DNA of 53,957 nt from Marmoricola sp. (GTDB lineage Bacteria; Actinomycetota; Actinomycetes; Propionibacteriales; Nocardioidaceae): assembly GCA_025965315.1 (NCBI GenBank), contig JAOPXD010000176.1:1-53957 (forward strand), read 5' to 3'. This document shows, piece by piece, positions 17,138 through 24,956 of this stretch. Position numbers and translations under genes: made by a program. Position 1 is the stretch's first letter. Each line of letters starts with the position of its first letter. A model generated the notes under the pieces. The model was not told the DNA's origin. It made no database searches and was given only the letters and a program-made list of their open reading frames with translations.

Positions 17138-18016
17138 GTGAAGTACCGGGTCTGGCACCGGACGACCTACACCTACGACGAGCCGGTCACCGACAGCCTC
17201 GGCGTCGGCCACATGACGCCGCGGTCGCTGCCGTGGCAGCACGTCTCGGGCGACGAGGTCACCGTCGAGCCGATGCCGGCCGACCTCAGCCACGAGACCG
17301 ACTACTACGGCAACCGGATGACCTACTTCCAGGTCACCCAGCCGCACACCGAGCTCCGGGTGACCGCGACCGCTGACGTGGAGTCGCTCGCGCCGACGTA
17401 CGACCCGGCCGCGCTCGCCCAACCCTGGGAGAACGCGGCTCCGGTCGGTCGCCGCGACGTCCCGACGGCCTGGCAGGCCGTCGACTTCGCCCTGCAGTCC
17501 TCGAAGGTGGCGCACAGCGACGGCGCTCGCGCGTACGGCGCCGGGTCCCTGGTCCCCGGCCGCCCGCTGGCGGACGCGGTCACCGACCTGATGCACCGGA
17601 TCTACACCGACTTCGACTACGAGACGGGCGCGACCTCGGTCACCTCGACGGTCGACGACGTCCTCAGCAAGCGCGCCGGGGTCTGCCAGGACTTCGCGCA
17701 CCTGACGCTCGCCTGCCTGCGGACCCACGGCGTCGCCGCGCGCTACGTGAGCGGGTACCTCGCCACGACCCCGCCGCCGGGACGGGAGCGGATCGTCGGC
17801 GCCGACGCCTCGCACGCCTGGGTCGCGGTCTGGCTGCCGGGATCGGCCGGGTGGCTCGCGGTGGACCCGACCAACGACCAGTGGGTCAACGACCGCTACG
17901 TCACCGCTGCTTGGGGTCGCGACTACGCTGACGTCTCGCCCCTGAAGGGCGTGATCTTCTCGGACGCCACCAAGTCGACGCTGAGCGTCGAAGTCGACGT
18001 GGCCCCCCTTCCCTGA
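17138..18016 (+). CDS. Transglutaminase family protein (short form)
   Basis: A 292-residue cytosolic transglutaminase-like protein. It starts with the N-terminal beta domain (KYRVWHRTTYTYDEPV) and has a complete cysteine-protease-type triad: Cys183 in GVCQDFAHL, His226 in ASHAWVAVW and Asp243 in AVDPTNDQW. Bacterial members can be proteases or acyl transferases on glutamine or isopeptide bonds. It is the second transglutaminase of the operon and lacks DUF2126. Spacing is 7 bp from the ATP-grasp/alpha-E gene and 10 bp to the metallopeptidase. This set is a conserved neighbourhood noted in comparative genomics of amidoligases, with no assigned substrate that I know of. Confidence 0.93.
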   Translation: MKYRVWHRTTYTYDEPVTDSLGVGHMTPRSLPWQHVSGDEVTVEPMPADLSHETDYYGNRMTYFQVTQPHTELRVTATADVESLAPTYDPAALAQPWENAAPVGRRDVPTAWQAVDFALQSSKVAHSDGARAYGAGSLVPGRPLADAVTDLMHRIYTDFDYETGATSVTSTVDDVLSKRAGVCQDFAHLTLACLRTHGVAARYVSGYLATTPPPGRERIVGADASHAWVAVWLPGSAGWLAVDPTNDQWVNDRYVTAAWGRDYADVSPLKGVIFSDATKSTLSVEVDVAPLP

Positions 18017-18026
18017 CGAGGTACTC

Positions 18027-19016
18027 ATGAAGGCCTACAACTGCCGGGCCTGCGACCGGCCGCTCTACTTCGAGAACTCGGTGTGCGTCTCGTGCGGCAC
18101 CGGACTCGGCTACTCCCGTGCGGAGCGCGCGATCGTCCCGGTCGAGAAGACCGGCCGGTACGTCGACTCCGACGGTCTGGTGTGGTGGGTCTGCCGCAAC
18201 CTGAACCTGTCCGGCTGCACCTGGCTCGCCGAGCTCAAGGGTGGAGCCTGCTTCTCCTGCTCCCTGACCCGGACCCGTCCGGCCGACAGCGACCTCGCCG
18301 GCCTGGCGGCGTTCCACCAGGCCGAGCAGGCCAAGCGCCGGCTCGTCGTCGAGCTCGACGCCCGCGGGCTGCCCGTGGTGAGCCGGGCCGAGGACCCGGT
18401 CAACGGGCTCGCCTTCGACCTGCTGAACGGTGGCAAGGAGAAGGTCGTGATCGGGCACGACGAGGGCATCATCACGATCGATGTCGCCGAGACCGACGAT
18501 GCCCTGCGGGAGAAGGTGCGGATCCGGCTCGACGAGCCGTACCGCACCATGCTCGGCCACTTCAGGCACGAGATCGGGCACTACTACGAGTGGCAGCTGG
18601 TCCGCGGCGACCTGATCGGACGCTGCCGGGACCTTTTCGGTGACGAGAGCGCTGACTACTCCGAAGCCATCGAGCGGCACTACGCCGACGGGCCACCGGC
18701 CGGCTGGAAGAAGGAGTTCCTCTCGACGTACGCGACCATGCACCCGTTCGAGGACTTCGCCGAGACCTTCGCGCACTACCTGCACATCTCCGACACCATC
18801 GAGACCGCGGCGGTTTACGGGCTGACCACCGTCGACCCGAGTGCGTTCTCGCTGTTCCGCGACCTCGTCGTCGGTGTCTGGATCCCGTTGTCGGCCGCGC
18901 TGAACCAGATCAACCGGAGCATGGGGCGCGACGACCTCTACCCGTTCGTGATCCCGCGCCCGGTGCTGGACAAGCTCGAGTTCGTCGCCGGGCTGGTGAC
19001 GTCGGCTAGTCCCTGA
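18027..19016 (+). CDS. Putative zinc-binding metallopeptidase with N-terminal zinc ribbons
   Basis: A 329-residue protein. The N-terminus carries a zinc ribbon with Cys6/Cys9 and Cys20/Cys23, and a second cysteine group (VCRNLNLSGC and GACFSC). A zincin-type HEIGH motif lies at 181-185 (FRHEIGHYYEWQ), and FEDFAETFAHYLHI supplies a likely third ligand further on. There is no signal sequence, so it should act inside the cell. It is the last gene of the transglutaminase/ATP-grasp operon, 10 bp after the small transglutaminase. A peptidase in this place could process or reverse the peptide modification made by the ligase. Family: putative zinc-binding peptidases of COG4307 type; function unproven. 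Confidence 0.85.
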   Translation: MKAYNCRACDRPLYFENSVCVSCGTGLGYSRAERAIVPVEKTGRYVDSDGLVWWVCRNLNLSGCTWLAELKGGACFSCSLTRTRPADSDLAGLAAFHQAEQAKRRLVVELDARGLPVVSRAEDPVNGLAFDLLNGGKEKVVIGHDEGIITIDVAETDDALREKVRIRLDEPYRTMLGHFRHEIGHYYEWQLVRGDLIGRCRDLFGDESADYSEAIERHYADGPPAGWKKEFLSTYATMHPFEDFAETFAHYLHISDTIETAAVYGLTTVDPSAFSLFRDLVVGVWIPLSAALNQINRSMGRDDLYPFVIPRPVLDKLEFVAGLVTSASP

Positions 19017-19033
19017 TCCCGAAGCGCTGGTGC

Positions 19034-19069
19034 GCGAACGGCGAACGGCGAACGGCGGAACGGCGAACG
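19034..19069 (+). repeat. Heptamer tandem repeat GCGAACG
   Basis: Five consecutive units of GCGAACG (the fourth has one extra G) directly after the metallopeptidase stop. The last unit merges into the first copy of the palindromic element that follows. It looks like a slippage-prone tract. No coding role is visible. Confidence 0.8.
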
Positions 19070-19189
19070 GGCAGCTTTTCGCAGGTGAAGCGCGCCGAGC
19101 GGGCAACTTTTCGCAATCACCAAGGTGAGCCTGGAGACAAAAGCTGCCCGCTCGGCGTACCGGCGCGGTCAAAACCTGCCCGCTCGGCG
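19062..19189. repeat. Four copies of a 20-22 bp element in opposing orientations
   Basis: Copies at 19062-19083 and 19094-19115 read GSCGARCGGGCARCTTTTCGCA on the plus strand in consensus form; copies at 19138-19157 and 19170-19189 are the inverse, CAAAASCTGCCCGCTCGGCG. All share the core CGGGCARSTTTT with its flanks. Copies 2 and 3 can pair as an 18-bp stem with one mismatch, and copies 1 and 4 can pair outside it. The last copy ends one base before the dnaE2 stop codon. The block lies between convergent genes, so a bidirectional terminator is the simplest role, but the repeated unit looks like a dispersed palindromic (REP-like) element. Confidence 0.75.
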
Positions 19190-22100
19190 TTACTGGAAGT
19201 CCCGGGGCTGGTGGCGGGACAGCAGCGCCTGCTCGGCCTCCGGACTGACGCTGGCGAGCGAGGAGATCTTGTCGGCGAGCAGGTTGGTGACGCCGTCGTT
19301 GCGCTCCAGGATCCCGCGGATCACCATCCCTGCCGCCGTACGGGCCACCTTGCGGTAGCGGTTCCAGACACCCTCGGTACAGATCACGTTGAGCATCCCG
19401 GTCTCGTCCTCGAGGTTGAGGAAGGTGACCCCTCCGGCCGTGCTCGGGCGCTGGCGGTGCGTGATCAGCCCGGCGACGTGGACCCGGCGACCCGACTCCG
19501 CCGCAGCGAGCCCACCGACCGCGAGGATGCCGACCTGGTCGAGCACCGGACGCAGGTGCAGGAGCGGGTGCGAGTCCGGGGAGATCCGGGTCGCCCAGAG
19601 GTCGGCCAGGGTGATCCCGACCGGATCGAGCCCCGGCAGCATCGGCGCTCTGGCCACCGCCCCTGCTCCCTCGAGCTGGTCGGCGCGCTCGGTGAACCCG
19701 GCGTTCCACAACGCCTCCCGACGGCTCAGCCCCCAGCAGCTGAAGACACCGGCCGTGGCCAGTGCCTCCAGCTGTCCGGAGTCCAGCCCGGCCCGTCGGG
19801 AGAGATCGACCATGTCCCGGAACGGGCGCTCGTCCCGAGCAGCGATGATCCGCGCTGCCACATCGGCACCGATCCCTCGGACCTCGTCCAGGCCGAGCCG
19901 GACCGCGAAGCTGCCGTCGCGCCGGTGGGTCAGCGTCGGGTCGGGGTCGTCACCGTCATAGGGAGTTGGCTCGTGGTAAGGCTCGATGCACGCCGGAAGC
20001 CCGGTCGGCCCGTGGATGCCGGGTTCGAGCGGCTCGAGCAGCGCCTGCGCGCCGGAGAGCTCGATATCCGGTCTGAGCACGGTGACGCCGTGCCGGCGCG
20101 CGTCCTGGGTCAGGGACTGCGGTGAGTAGAAACCCATCGGCTGCGAGCGCAGCAGCCCGGCCAGGAACGCCGCCGGGTAGTGCAGCTTGAACCACGAGCT
20201 GGCGTAGACGAGCAGCGCGAAGCTCAGCGCGTGGCTCTCGGCGAACCCGAAGTTCGCGAACGACAGGATCTGCACGTAGATCTGCTTCGCCTGCTCCCCG
20301 ACCAGACCCCGGCGCTCCATCCCGGCGAAGAGCGTCTTCTTGATGGACTCAATCCGTTCGATGCCCCGCTTCGACCCCATTGCCCTGCGCAGCAGGTCGG
20401 CGTCGTCACGGGAGCAGTCACCGATCGCGACCGCCATCTCCATCAGCTGCTCCTGGAACAGCGGCACCCCCAGGGTGCGCTCCAGCACCCGTTCCAGGTC
20501 CGGGTGCGGGTAGCCGACCTCCTCACGACCGGTCGCGCGCCGGATGTACGGGTGCACCGCGCCACCCTGGATCGGACCGGGGCGGATCAGGGCGATCTCG
20601 ATGGCCAGGTCGTAGAACCTCCGGGGACGCAGCCGCGGGAGCGTGCCGATCTGCGCCCGGCTCTCGACCTGGAAGACGCCGATCGAGTCCGCCCGGCAGA
20701 GCATGTCGTAGACCCCGGACTCCTCCTTGGGCAGCGACGCCAAGGTCCACTCCTCACCGAGATCGGCGGCGACCATCACCATCATCTGGTTGAGCGCACC
20801 GAGCATCCCCAGTCCGAGCAGGTCGAACTTGACCAGGCCCATCCACTCGCAGGCGTCCTTGTCCCACTGCAGGATGGTCCGCTTGTCCATCCGGGCCCGC
20901 TCGATCGGGCAGACCTCCCCGATCGGTCGCTCGGTCAGGATCATCCCGCCGGAGTGGATCCCCAGGTGCCGCGGCGACTTCATCAGCTGGTTGGCCAGCT
21001 CGACCACCGGGGCCGGGATCGGGGTCTCGACAGGCTCGACCGCCGATGAGGACGAGTCCACGATCGCGGTCCAGCTGTCGATCTGCTTCGACCAGGCGTC
21101 CTGCTGACCGGGCGAGTGCCCCAACGCCTTCGCAGCATCGCGGACCGCCATCTTCGGCCGGTAGGTGATCACGTTCGCCACCTGGGCGGCGTTGTGCCGG
21201 CCGTACCGGTCGTAGACCCACTGGATCACCTCCTCGCGCCGGTCGGAGTCGAAGTCGACGTCGATGTCCGGCTCCTCGGTGCGGTGCTCGGAGATGAACC
21301 GCTCGAAGGGCAGCTTGTAGAGGACCGAGTCGATCGCGGTGATCCCGAGGGCGTAGCAGACCGCAGAGCTCGCCGCCGATCCCCTGCCCTGGCAGAGGAT
21401 CCCCTGGCTCCGGGCGAACTCCACGATGTCGTGGACGATGGCGAAGTAGCCGGCGAAGTCCTTGCGCTCGATCACGTCCAGCTCGCGTTCTATCCGCTCG
21501 CGCGCCGCCTCCTCGTGCGGCGTACCGCGGTAGTAGGTCTCGAACCCGCGCTCGGTCAGGACCCGCAACCACGAGGCCGTGGTGTGACCCTCCGGGATAC
21601 CCAGCCTGGGCAGCCGCGGGGTGGCCTTCTGCAGGTCGAAGGCGAGCCGGTCCGCCAGCGTGACCGTGCGTGCCACCGCGCCCGGGTAGCGCGCGAACCG
21701 TTCCGCCATCTCCGCCCCGGAGCGGAGGCAGGCGGCACCGTACGGCGGCAGCCAGCCGTCCATCTCGGCCAGGCTCCGCCGGGCCCGGACCGAGGCCATC
21801 GCCGCAGCGAGCCGGTGGTCGGACGGGGTCGCGTAGTGCACGTTGTTCGTCGCCACCAGGTCCAGACCGTGATCGCTCGCCAGCCGGGCCAGGACGTCGT
21901 TGGTCTCGTGGTCGTGCGGAAGGCCGTGGTCGATGAGCTCGACGACCACGCCGTCGTGACCGAAGAGCGCCGTCAGCCGGTCCAGCTCGACCGCCGCAGC
22001 CTCGACCCCTCCGGTGGCTAGCGCACTGCGGACCGTCCCCTTGCGGCAGCCGGTCAGCACCAGCCAGTGGCCACGACCCCGGTCGGCGAGCTCCTCGAGG

Positions 22101-22609
22101 TCGTAGACCGGACGTCCCTTCTCGTCGCCGCGCAGGTTGGCCTCGGTGATCGCGGCGGCGAGCCGGTGGTAGCCCTCGACGCCCACTGCCAGGGCGAGCA
22201 GGTGGTTGCCCTCCGGATCCGGTACGCCGTTCTGGGGACCGCTCAGACCCAGCGAGAGCTCGGACCCGAAGATCGTCCTCACGTCGTACTTCTGGGCGAT
22301 CTCGGCGAACAGCGGCGCCCCTGCGAAGCCGTCGTGATCGGTCAGGGCGATGCCGTGCAGCCCCTGCCGGACGGCTTCCTCGACCAGTCGGTCCGGGCCG
22401 CTCGCCCCGTCGAGGAAGCTGAAGTTGCTGTGGCAGTGCAGCTCGGCGTACGGCGTGAGGGGGCCCTGCGGTGGGCGCACCTCCTCCTTCGGCTTGTACG
22501 CCTTCCGCTTACGCGATCCCGGGCCGTCGTCGGCCGGCCCCCGACGCGGCTTGTCGGAGAGCCGCTTCTCGAGCTCGGACCAGGGAATGGGCGGATTCGA
22601 CCAGCCCAT
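19190..22609 (-). CDS. dnaE2: Error-prone DNA polymerase DnaE2
   Basis: A 1139-residue C-family polymerase. It opens with a short basic linker, then the PHP domain (AELHCHSNFSFLDGASGP, LTDHDGFAG), the polymerase palm with EPDIDVDFDSDRRE as catalytic aspartates, and QGRGSAASSAVCYALG and RPGPIQGGAVHPYIRR blocks. A helix-hairpin-helix region and a C-terminal OB fold (VTFLNLEDETGMLNVI) complete it. DnaE2 carries out mutagenic lesion bypass together with ImuA' and ImuB. Its ATG shares one base with the ImuB stop (TGATG), so the three genes form one SOS-controlled transcription unit running from the LexA box at 24864. A short C-terminus without the extra domains of DnaE1 fits DnaE2. Confidence 0.96.
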   Translation of the reverse strand: MGWSNPPIPWSELEKRLSDKPRRGPADDGPGSRKRKAYKPKEEVRPPQGPLTPYAELHCHSNFSFLDGASGPDRLVEEAVRQGLHGIALTDHDGFAGAPLFAEIAQKYDVRTIFGSELSLGLSGPQNGVPDPEGNHLLALAVGVEGYHRLAAAITEANLRGDEKGRPVYDLEELADRGRGHWLVLTGCRKGTVRSALATGGVEAAAVELDRLTALFGHDGVVVELIDHGLPHDHETNDVLARLASDHGLDLVATNNVHYATPSDHRLAAAMASVRARRSLAEMDGWLPPYGAACLRSGAEMAERFARYPGAVARTVTLADRLAFDLQKATPRLPRLGIPEGHTTASWLRVLTERGFETYYRGTPHEEAARERIERELDVIERKDFAGYFAIVHDIVEFARSQGILCQGRGSAASSAVCYALGITAIDSVLYKLPFERFISEHRTEEPDIDVDFDSDRREEVIQWVYDRYGRHNAAQVANVITYRPKMAVRDAAKALGHSPGQQDAWSKQIDSWTAIVDSSSSAVEPVETPIPAPVVELANQLMKSPRHLGIHSGGMILTERPIGEVCPIERARMDKRTILQWDKDACEWMGLVKFDLLGLGMLGALNQMMVMVAADLGEEWTLASLPKEESGVYDMLCRADSIGVFQVESRAQIGTLPRLRPRRFYDLAIEIALIRPGPIQGGAVHPYIRRATGREEVGYPHPDLERVLERTLGVPLFQEQLMEMAVAIGDCSRDDADLLRRAMGSKRGIERIESIKKTLFAGMERRGLVGEQAKQIYVQILSFANFGFAESHALSFALLVYASSWFKLHYPAAFLAGLLRSQPMGFYSPQSLTQDARRHGVTVLRPDIELSGAQALLEPLEPGIHGPTGLPACIEPYHEPTPYDGDDPDPTLTHRRDGSFAVRLGLDEVRGIGADVAARIIAARDERPFRDMVDLSRRAGLDSGQLEALATAGVFSCWGLSRREALWNAGFTERADQLEGAGAVARAPMLPGLDPVGITLADLWATRISPDSHPLLHLRPVLDQVGILAVGGLAAAESGRRVHVAGLITHRQRPSTAGGVTFLNLEDETGMLNVICTEGVWNRYRKVARTAAGMVIRGILERNDGVTNLLADKISSLASVSPEAEQALLSRHQPRDFQ

Positions 22610-24192
22610 CAGTCATAGCTCGCTTCGGTCCACCAACCGCGGTCGTCGCAGCGCATCAACCAGGCCCGGCCGTCCACCCCGACGATCTGGAACCGGGCCG
22701 CAGGACGACTGCCGGTCGAGGACTCCCACCACTGCTCGTCGACCGGCCACGGGCCGGCCCAGGAGTCGATCGGCTGCCAGCCAGCGGTGCTCCCGCTGTG
22801 GAAACGAGCAGGCACGCACGAGACCGCACCCCGGTCGGTGACCACGACCGGCTGACCCGCGGCACCGACCACCGAGGTCGCCCAGGGCTCGGCGAAGACC
22901 CGGGTCGGCGCTGGCGACGGCACCCGTCCTGGCCACGGCAGGTCCGGGGGCCGCAGCCCGGTCGGGCGTTCGCCCCAGGGGACGTGGGCCTGCCGGTCGG
23001 CCGGCGAGCGACCGCCCTGACGGACCGGGACCACCACGGCGTCGTACCCGAGCATCGCCTGGACCCGGGCCACCCCGCGGTCGACCCGGTCGTCGGTGCC
23101 ACCGCCCCAGAGCCCGTCGGCATGGGCGGCCGCCGGCTCGACGGTCTCCGGCACGAACCGGACCAGCCCCACCGGCGCTCCCACCAAGACACCGGCCGGG
23201 GTGGCCTGCAGCTGCCAGTGCACCCGGTCGACGACGTCCCCGGCTCCGAACCACCGCGAGTGCACCCACGTCCGCGAGGAGAGCAGCGAGCGTCGGACAT
23301 CGTCGGCCTCGGCCTCGATCCGGACTGCGGTGGAGACCAGGCCGCGCTCCCCGAGCCGGGCGACGAACTCCTCCGCCTGCTGCCGGACGCTGAAGCAGAT
23401 CGCCTCCACCGAGGCCAGCGGCGGCTCGAAGACGACCTCGGTGACCAGGTCGGGCGGAGGCGTCCGGGTGGCCGGCTGCACCGGGTCCACCCCCCGGGCC
23501 AACCGGTGCACCTTGGCGCCGTACGCCCCGAAGCGGGTGAGCACGTCCCGGGCCGGAAGAGCGGCGAGGTCGCCGAGGTGGCGCAGCCCGAGACGTTGCA
23601 GCAGCCCGACCAGGTCACCCCCACCATCGTCAGAACCCGTCTCGAGCACCTCGACCGGGAGGTCGCTCAGGAAGGCAGCGGAGCCCTCGGGCACGATCAC
23701 CCGCCACCCCTGGACCTCCGCCCGCCGGGCGGCCTGCTCGGCGGAGAACAGGTCGTCGGCGATCCCGATCCGGACGTCCCACACGCCGATCGCGACGAGC
23801 CGTTCGGCGATCAACGCGGCCGCGTGCTCCTCGCCGCCGTAGAACCGTCCGGGCGCCCGGATCGCCAGCAGCCCCGGACGGAGCGGAGCCACCCCGGGGC
23901 GCAGCGCCTCGACCGCCGCCAGGACCGGCTCGAAGGCGCGGACGTCCCGGTCCGGGTTGTCGTCGAGCAGCAGCAGCTCCGGGCACCGCGACTGGGCGTC
24001 GCGGCGGCGCATGCCCCGGCGTACGCCGTGGTCCCGGGCGCGGGTGTTGCAGGCGACCACGGCGCTGCGCGTCACCACGGCTGCCGGGGCGACCGGGCCG
24101 GTGGCAGCGGCCACCTCACCGTCGGCCACCTCACCGTCGGACAGGGCGGCCACCACCGGCCAGTCCGGGCACCACACGACCAGGACCCTCAT
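22609..24192 (-). CDS. imuB: ImuB, Y-family polymerase homologue of the mutasome
   Basis: A 527-residue DNA polymerase Y-family-like protein. The N-terminus MRVLVVWCPDWPVVAA occupies the place where active Y-family enzymes have the DxDxF catalytic motif, and the acidic pair is missing, as is known for ImuB, which acts as an adaptor rather than a polymerase. ACNTRARDHGVRRGMRRRDA and GRFYGGEEHAAALIAERL are typical family blocks. Near residue 350, DGLWGG resembles the QLPLWG-like beta-clamp-binding motif of mycobacterial ImuB. The C-terminus has the WQPIDSWAGPWPVDEQWWE region found in ImuB. Start 24192 overlaps the imuA' stop by 4 bp; the frame upstream of it is not coding. Confidence 0.93.
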   Translation of the reverse strand: MRVLVVWCPDWPVVAALSDGEVADGEVAAATGPVAPAAVVTRSAVVACNTRARDHGVRRGMRRRDAQSRCPELLLLDDNPDRDVRAFEPVLAAVEALRPGVAPLRPGLLAIRAPGRFYGGEEHAAALIAERLVAIGVWDVRIGIADDLFSAEQAARRAEVQGWRVIVPEGSAAFLSDLPVEVLETGSDDGGGDLVGLLQRLGLRHLGDLAALPARDVLTRFGAYGAKVHRLARGVDPVQPATRTPPPDLVTEVVFEPPLASVEAICFSVRQQAEEFVARLGERGLVSTAVRIEAEADDVRRSLLSSRTWVHSRWFGAGDVVDRVHWQLQATPAGVLVGAPVGLVRFVPETVEPAAAHADGLWGGGTDDRVDRGVARVQAMLGYDAVVVPVRQGGRSPADRQAHVPWGERPTGLRPPDLPWPGRVPSPAPTRVFAEPWATSVVGAAGQPVVVTDRGAVSCVPARFHSGSTAGWQPIDSWAGPWPVDEQWWESSTGSRPAARFQIVGVDGRAWLMRCDDRGWWTEASYD

Positions 24193-24854
24193 CCGAGCGC
24201 CGCCCTTGCATCTGCGGCGGCCCGCACCCGTCGTACCGGGCCCTCGGCAGCCGGCAGCCACAGCTCCGTCTCCCGCGCCGGCGCCGAGCCGCGCTGGACG
24301 GCGATCACGGCACGTCGGCTGGTGAGCCGTCCGTGGCCTTCCCCGACCCCGCTCCAGGACGAGGACCGCAACGAGATCCGGGCTTCGCTGCCGGGCCACC
24401 TCCCCCACACGATCAGGGTCGATGCCCGCTTCCGGAGCCGGGCGTCCATCCGGCTCGCGGCCCGTGCCGTGACATCTCCAGGAGGGCGCAGCAGGACGAG
24501 GCTGACCACGTCGACGAGGGCTGCGGTCGCCTCCAGCCAGTGCTCCCCCGGGTCGGGTACCAGCACCGTCCGGGTCAGGTCGACCCCGAGCTCGGCGGCA
24601 GCCTCGATCCCGAAGTCGGCCGCCCCCACGACGGCCGACCAGGCGCCCTCCTGCGACGGGGTCGCCAGCAGCAGCATCGCCAGGCTCGCCGAGTCCACCT
24701 CGTAGGCACCACCGGTGCGCAGCTGGAGCAGGTCCGCGAGGGCCGGATGGGTGATCACCGGGATCCGCGGTACGCCGTCCTGCATCCCCCGGATCCGCTC
24801 CTGCAGCTGGCGCAGCTGCAGGTCCCGGGGCTCCAGGACGGTGGGTGCGGACAT
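24189..24854 (-). CDS. imuA': ImuA' , mutasome accessory protein
   Basis: A 221-residue protein beginning MSAPTVLEPRDLQLRQLQERIRGMQ. It has the RecA-like but degenerate fold region of ImuA' proteins (AWSAVVGAADFGIEAAAELGVDLTRTVLVPDPG) without a Walker A motif. It sits first in an imuA'-imuB-dnaE2 unit, which is the standard actinobacterial order. The start at 24854 was chosen because it lies right after the promoter with the LexA operator; the longer frame upstream (through MFEHMFEHGQ) would read through the operator itself. With the -35 at 24890 the transcript would begin close to this ATG, so it is probably leaderless. Confidence 0.9.
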   Translation of the reverse strand: MSAPTVLEPRDLQLRQLQERIRGMQDGVPRIPVITHPALADLLQLRTGGAYEVDSASLAMLLLATPSQEGAWSAVVGAADFGIEAAAELGVDLTRTVLVPDPGEHWLEATAALVDVVSLVLLRPPGDVTARAASRMDARLRKRASTLIVWGRWPGSEARISLRSSSWSGVGEGHGRLTSRRAVIAVQRGSAPARETELWLPAAEGPVRRVRAAADARAALG

Positions 24855-24863
24855 CTGCCCATG

Positions 24864-24881
24864 TTCGAACATGTGTTCGAA
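24864..24881 (-). promoter_or_regulatory. LexA (SOS) box in the imuA'-imuB-dnaE2 promoter
   Basis: On the minus strand TTCGAAC-ACAT-GTTCGAA, which matches the actinobacterial LexA consensus TCGAAC-N4-GTTCGA on both arms. A perfect -35 TTGACA is at 24890-24885 and the operator fills the space between it and the expected -10 (GAACAT, about 24866-24861). The imuA' ATG is 10 bp past the operator. LexA bound here would block RNA polymerase directly. Confidence 0.93.
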
Positions 24882-24956
24882 CAATGTCAATGCCGGTCCA
24901 CCTGCTCGGCTAGTCTGGTTGCAACGCGTCCGGGCGCTGACGCTGGGAGAAGCCTG

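Noticed and set aside
19034..19189. Short CRISPR-like array
   Set aside because: The repeats are in both orientations, spacers are irregular (10-22 bp) and no cas genes are present.
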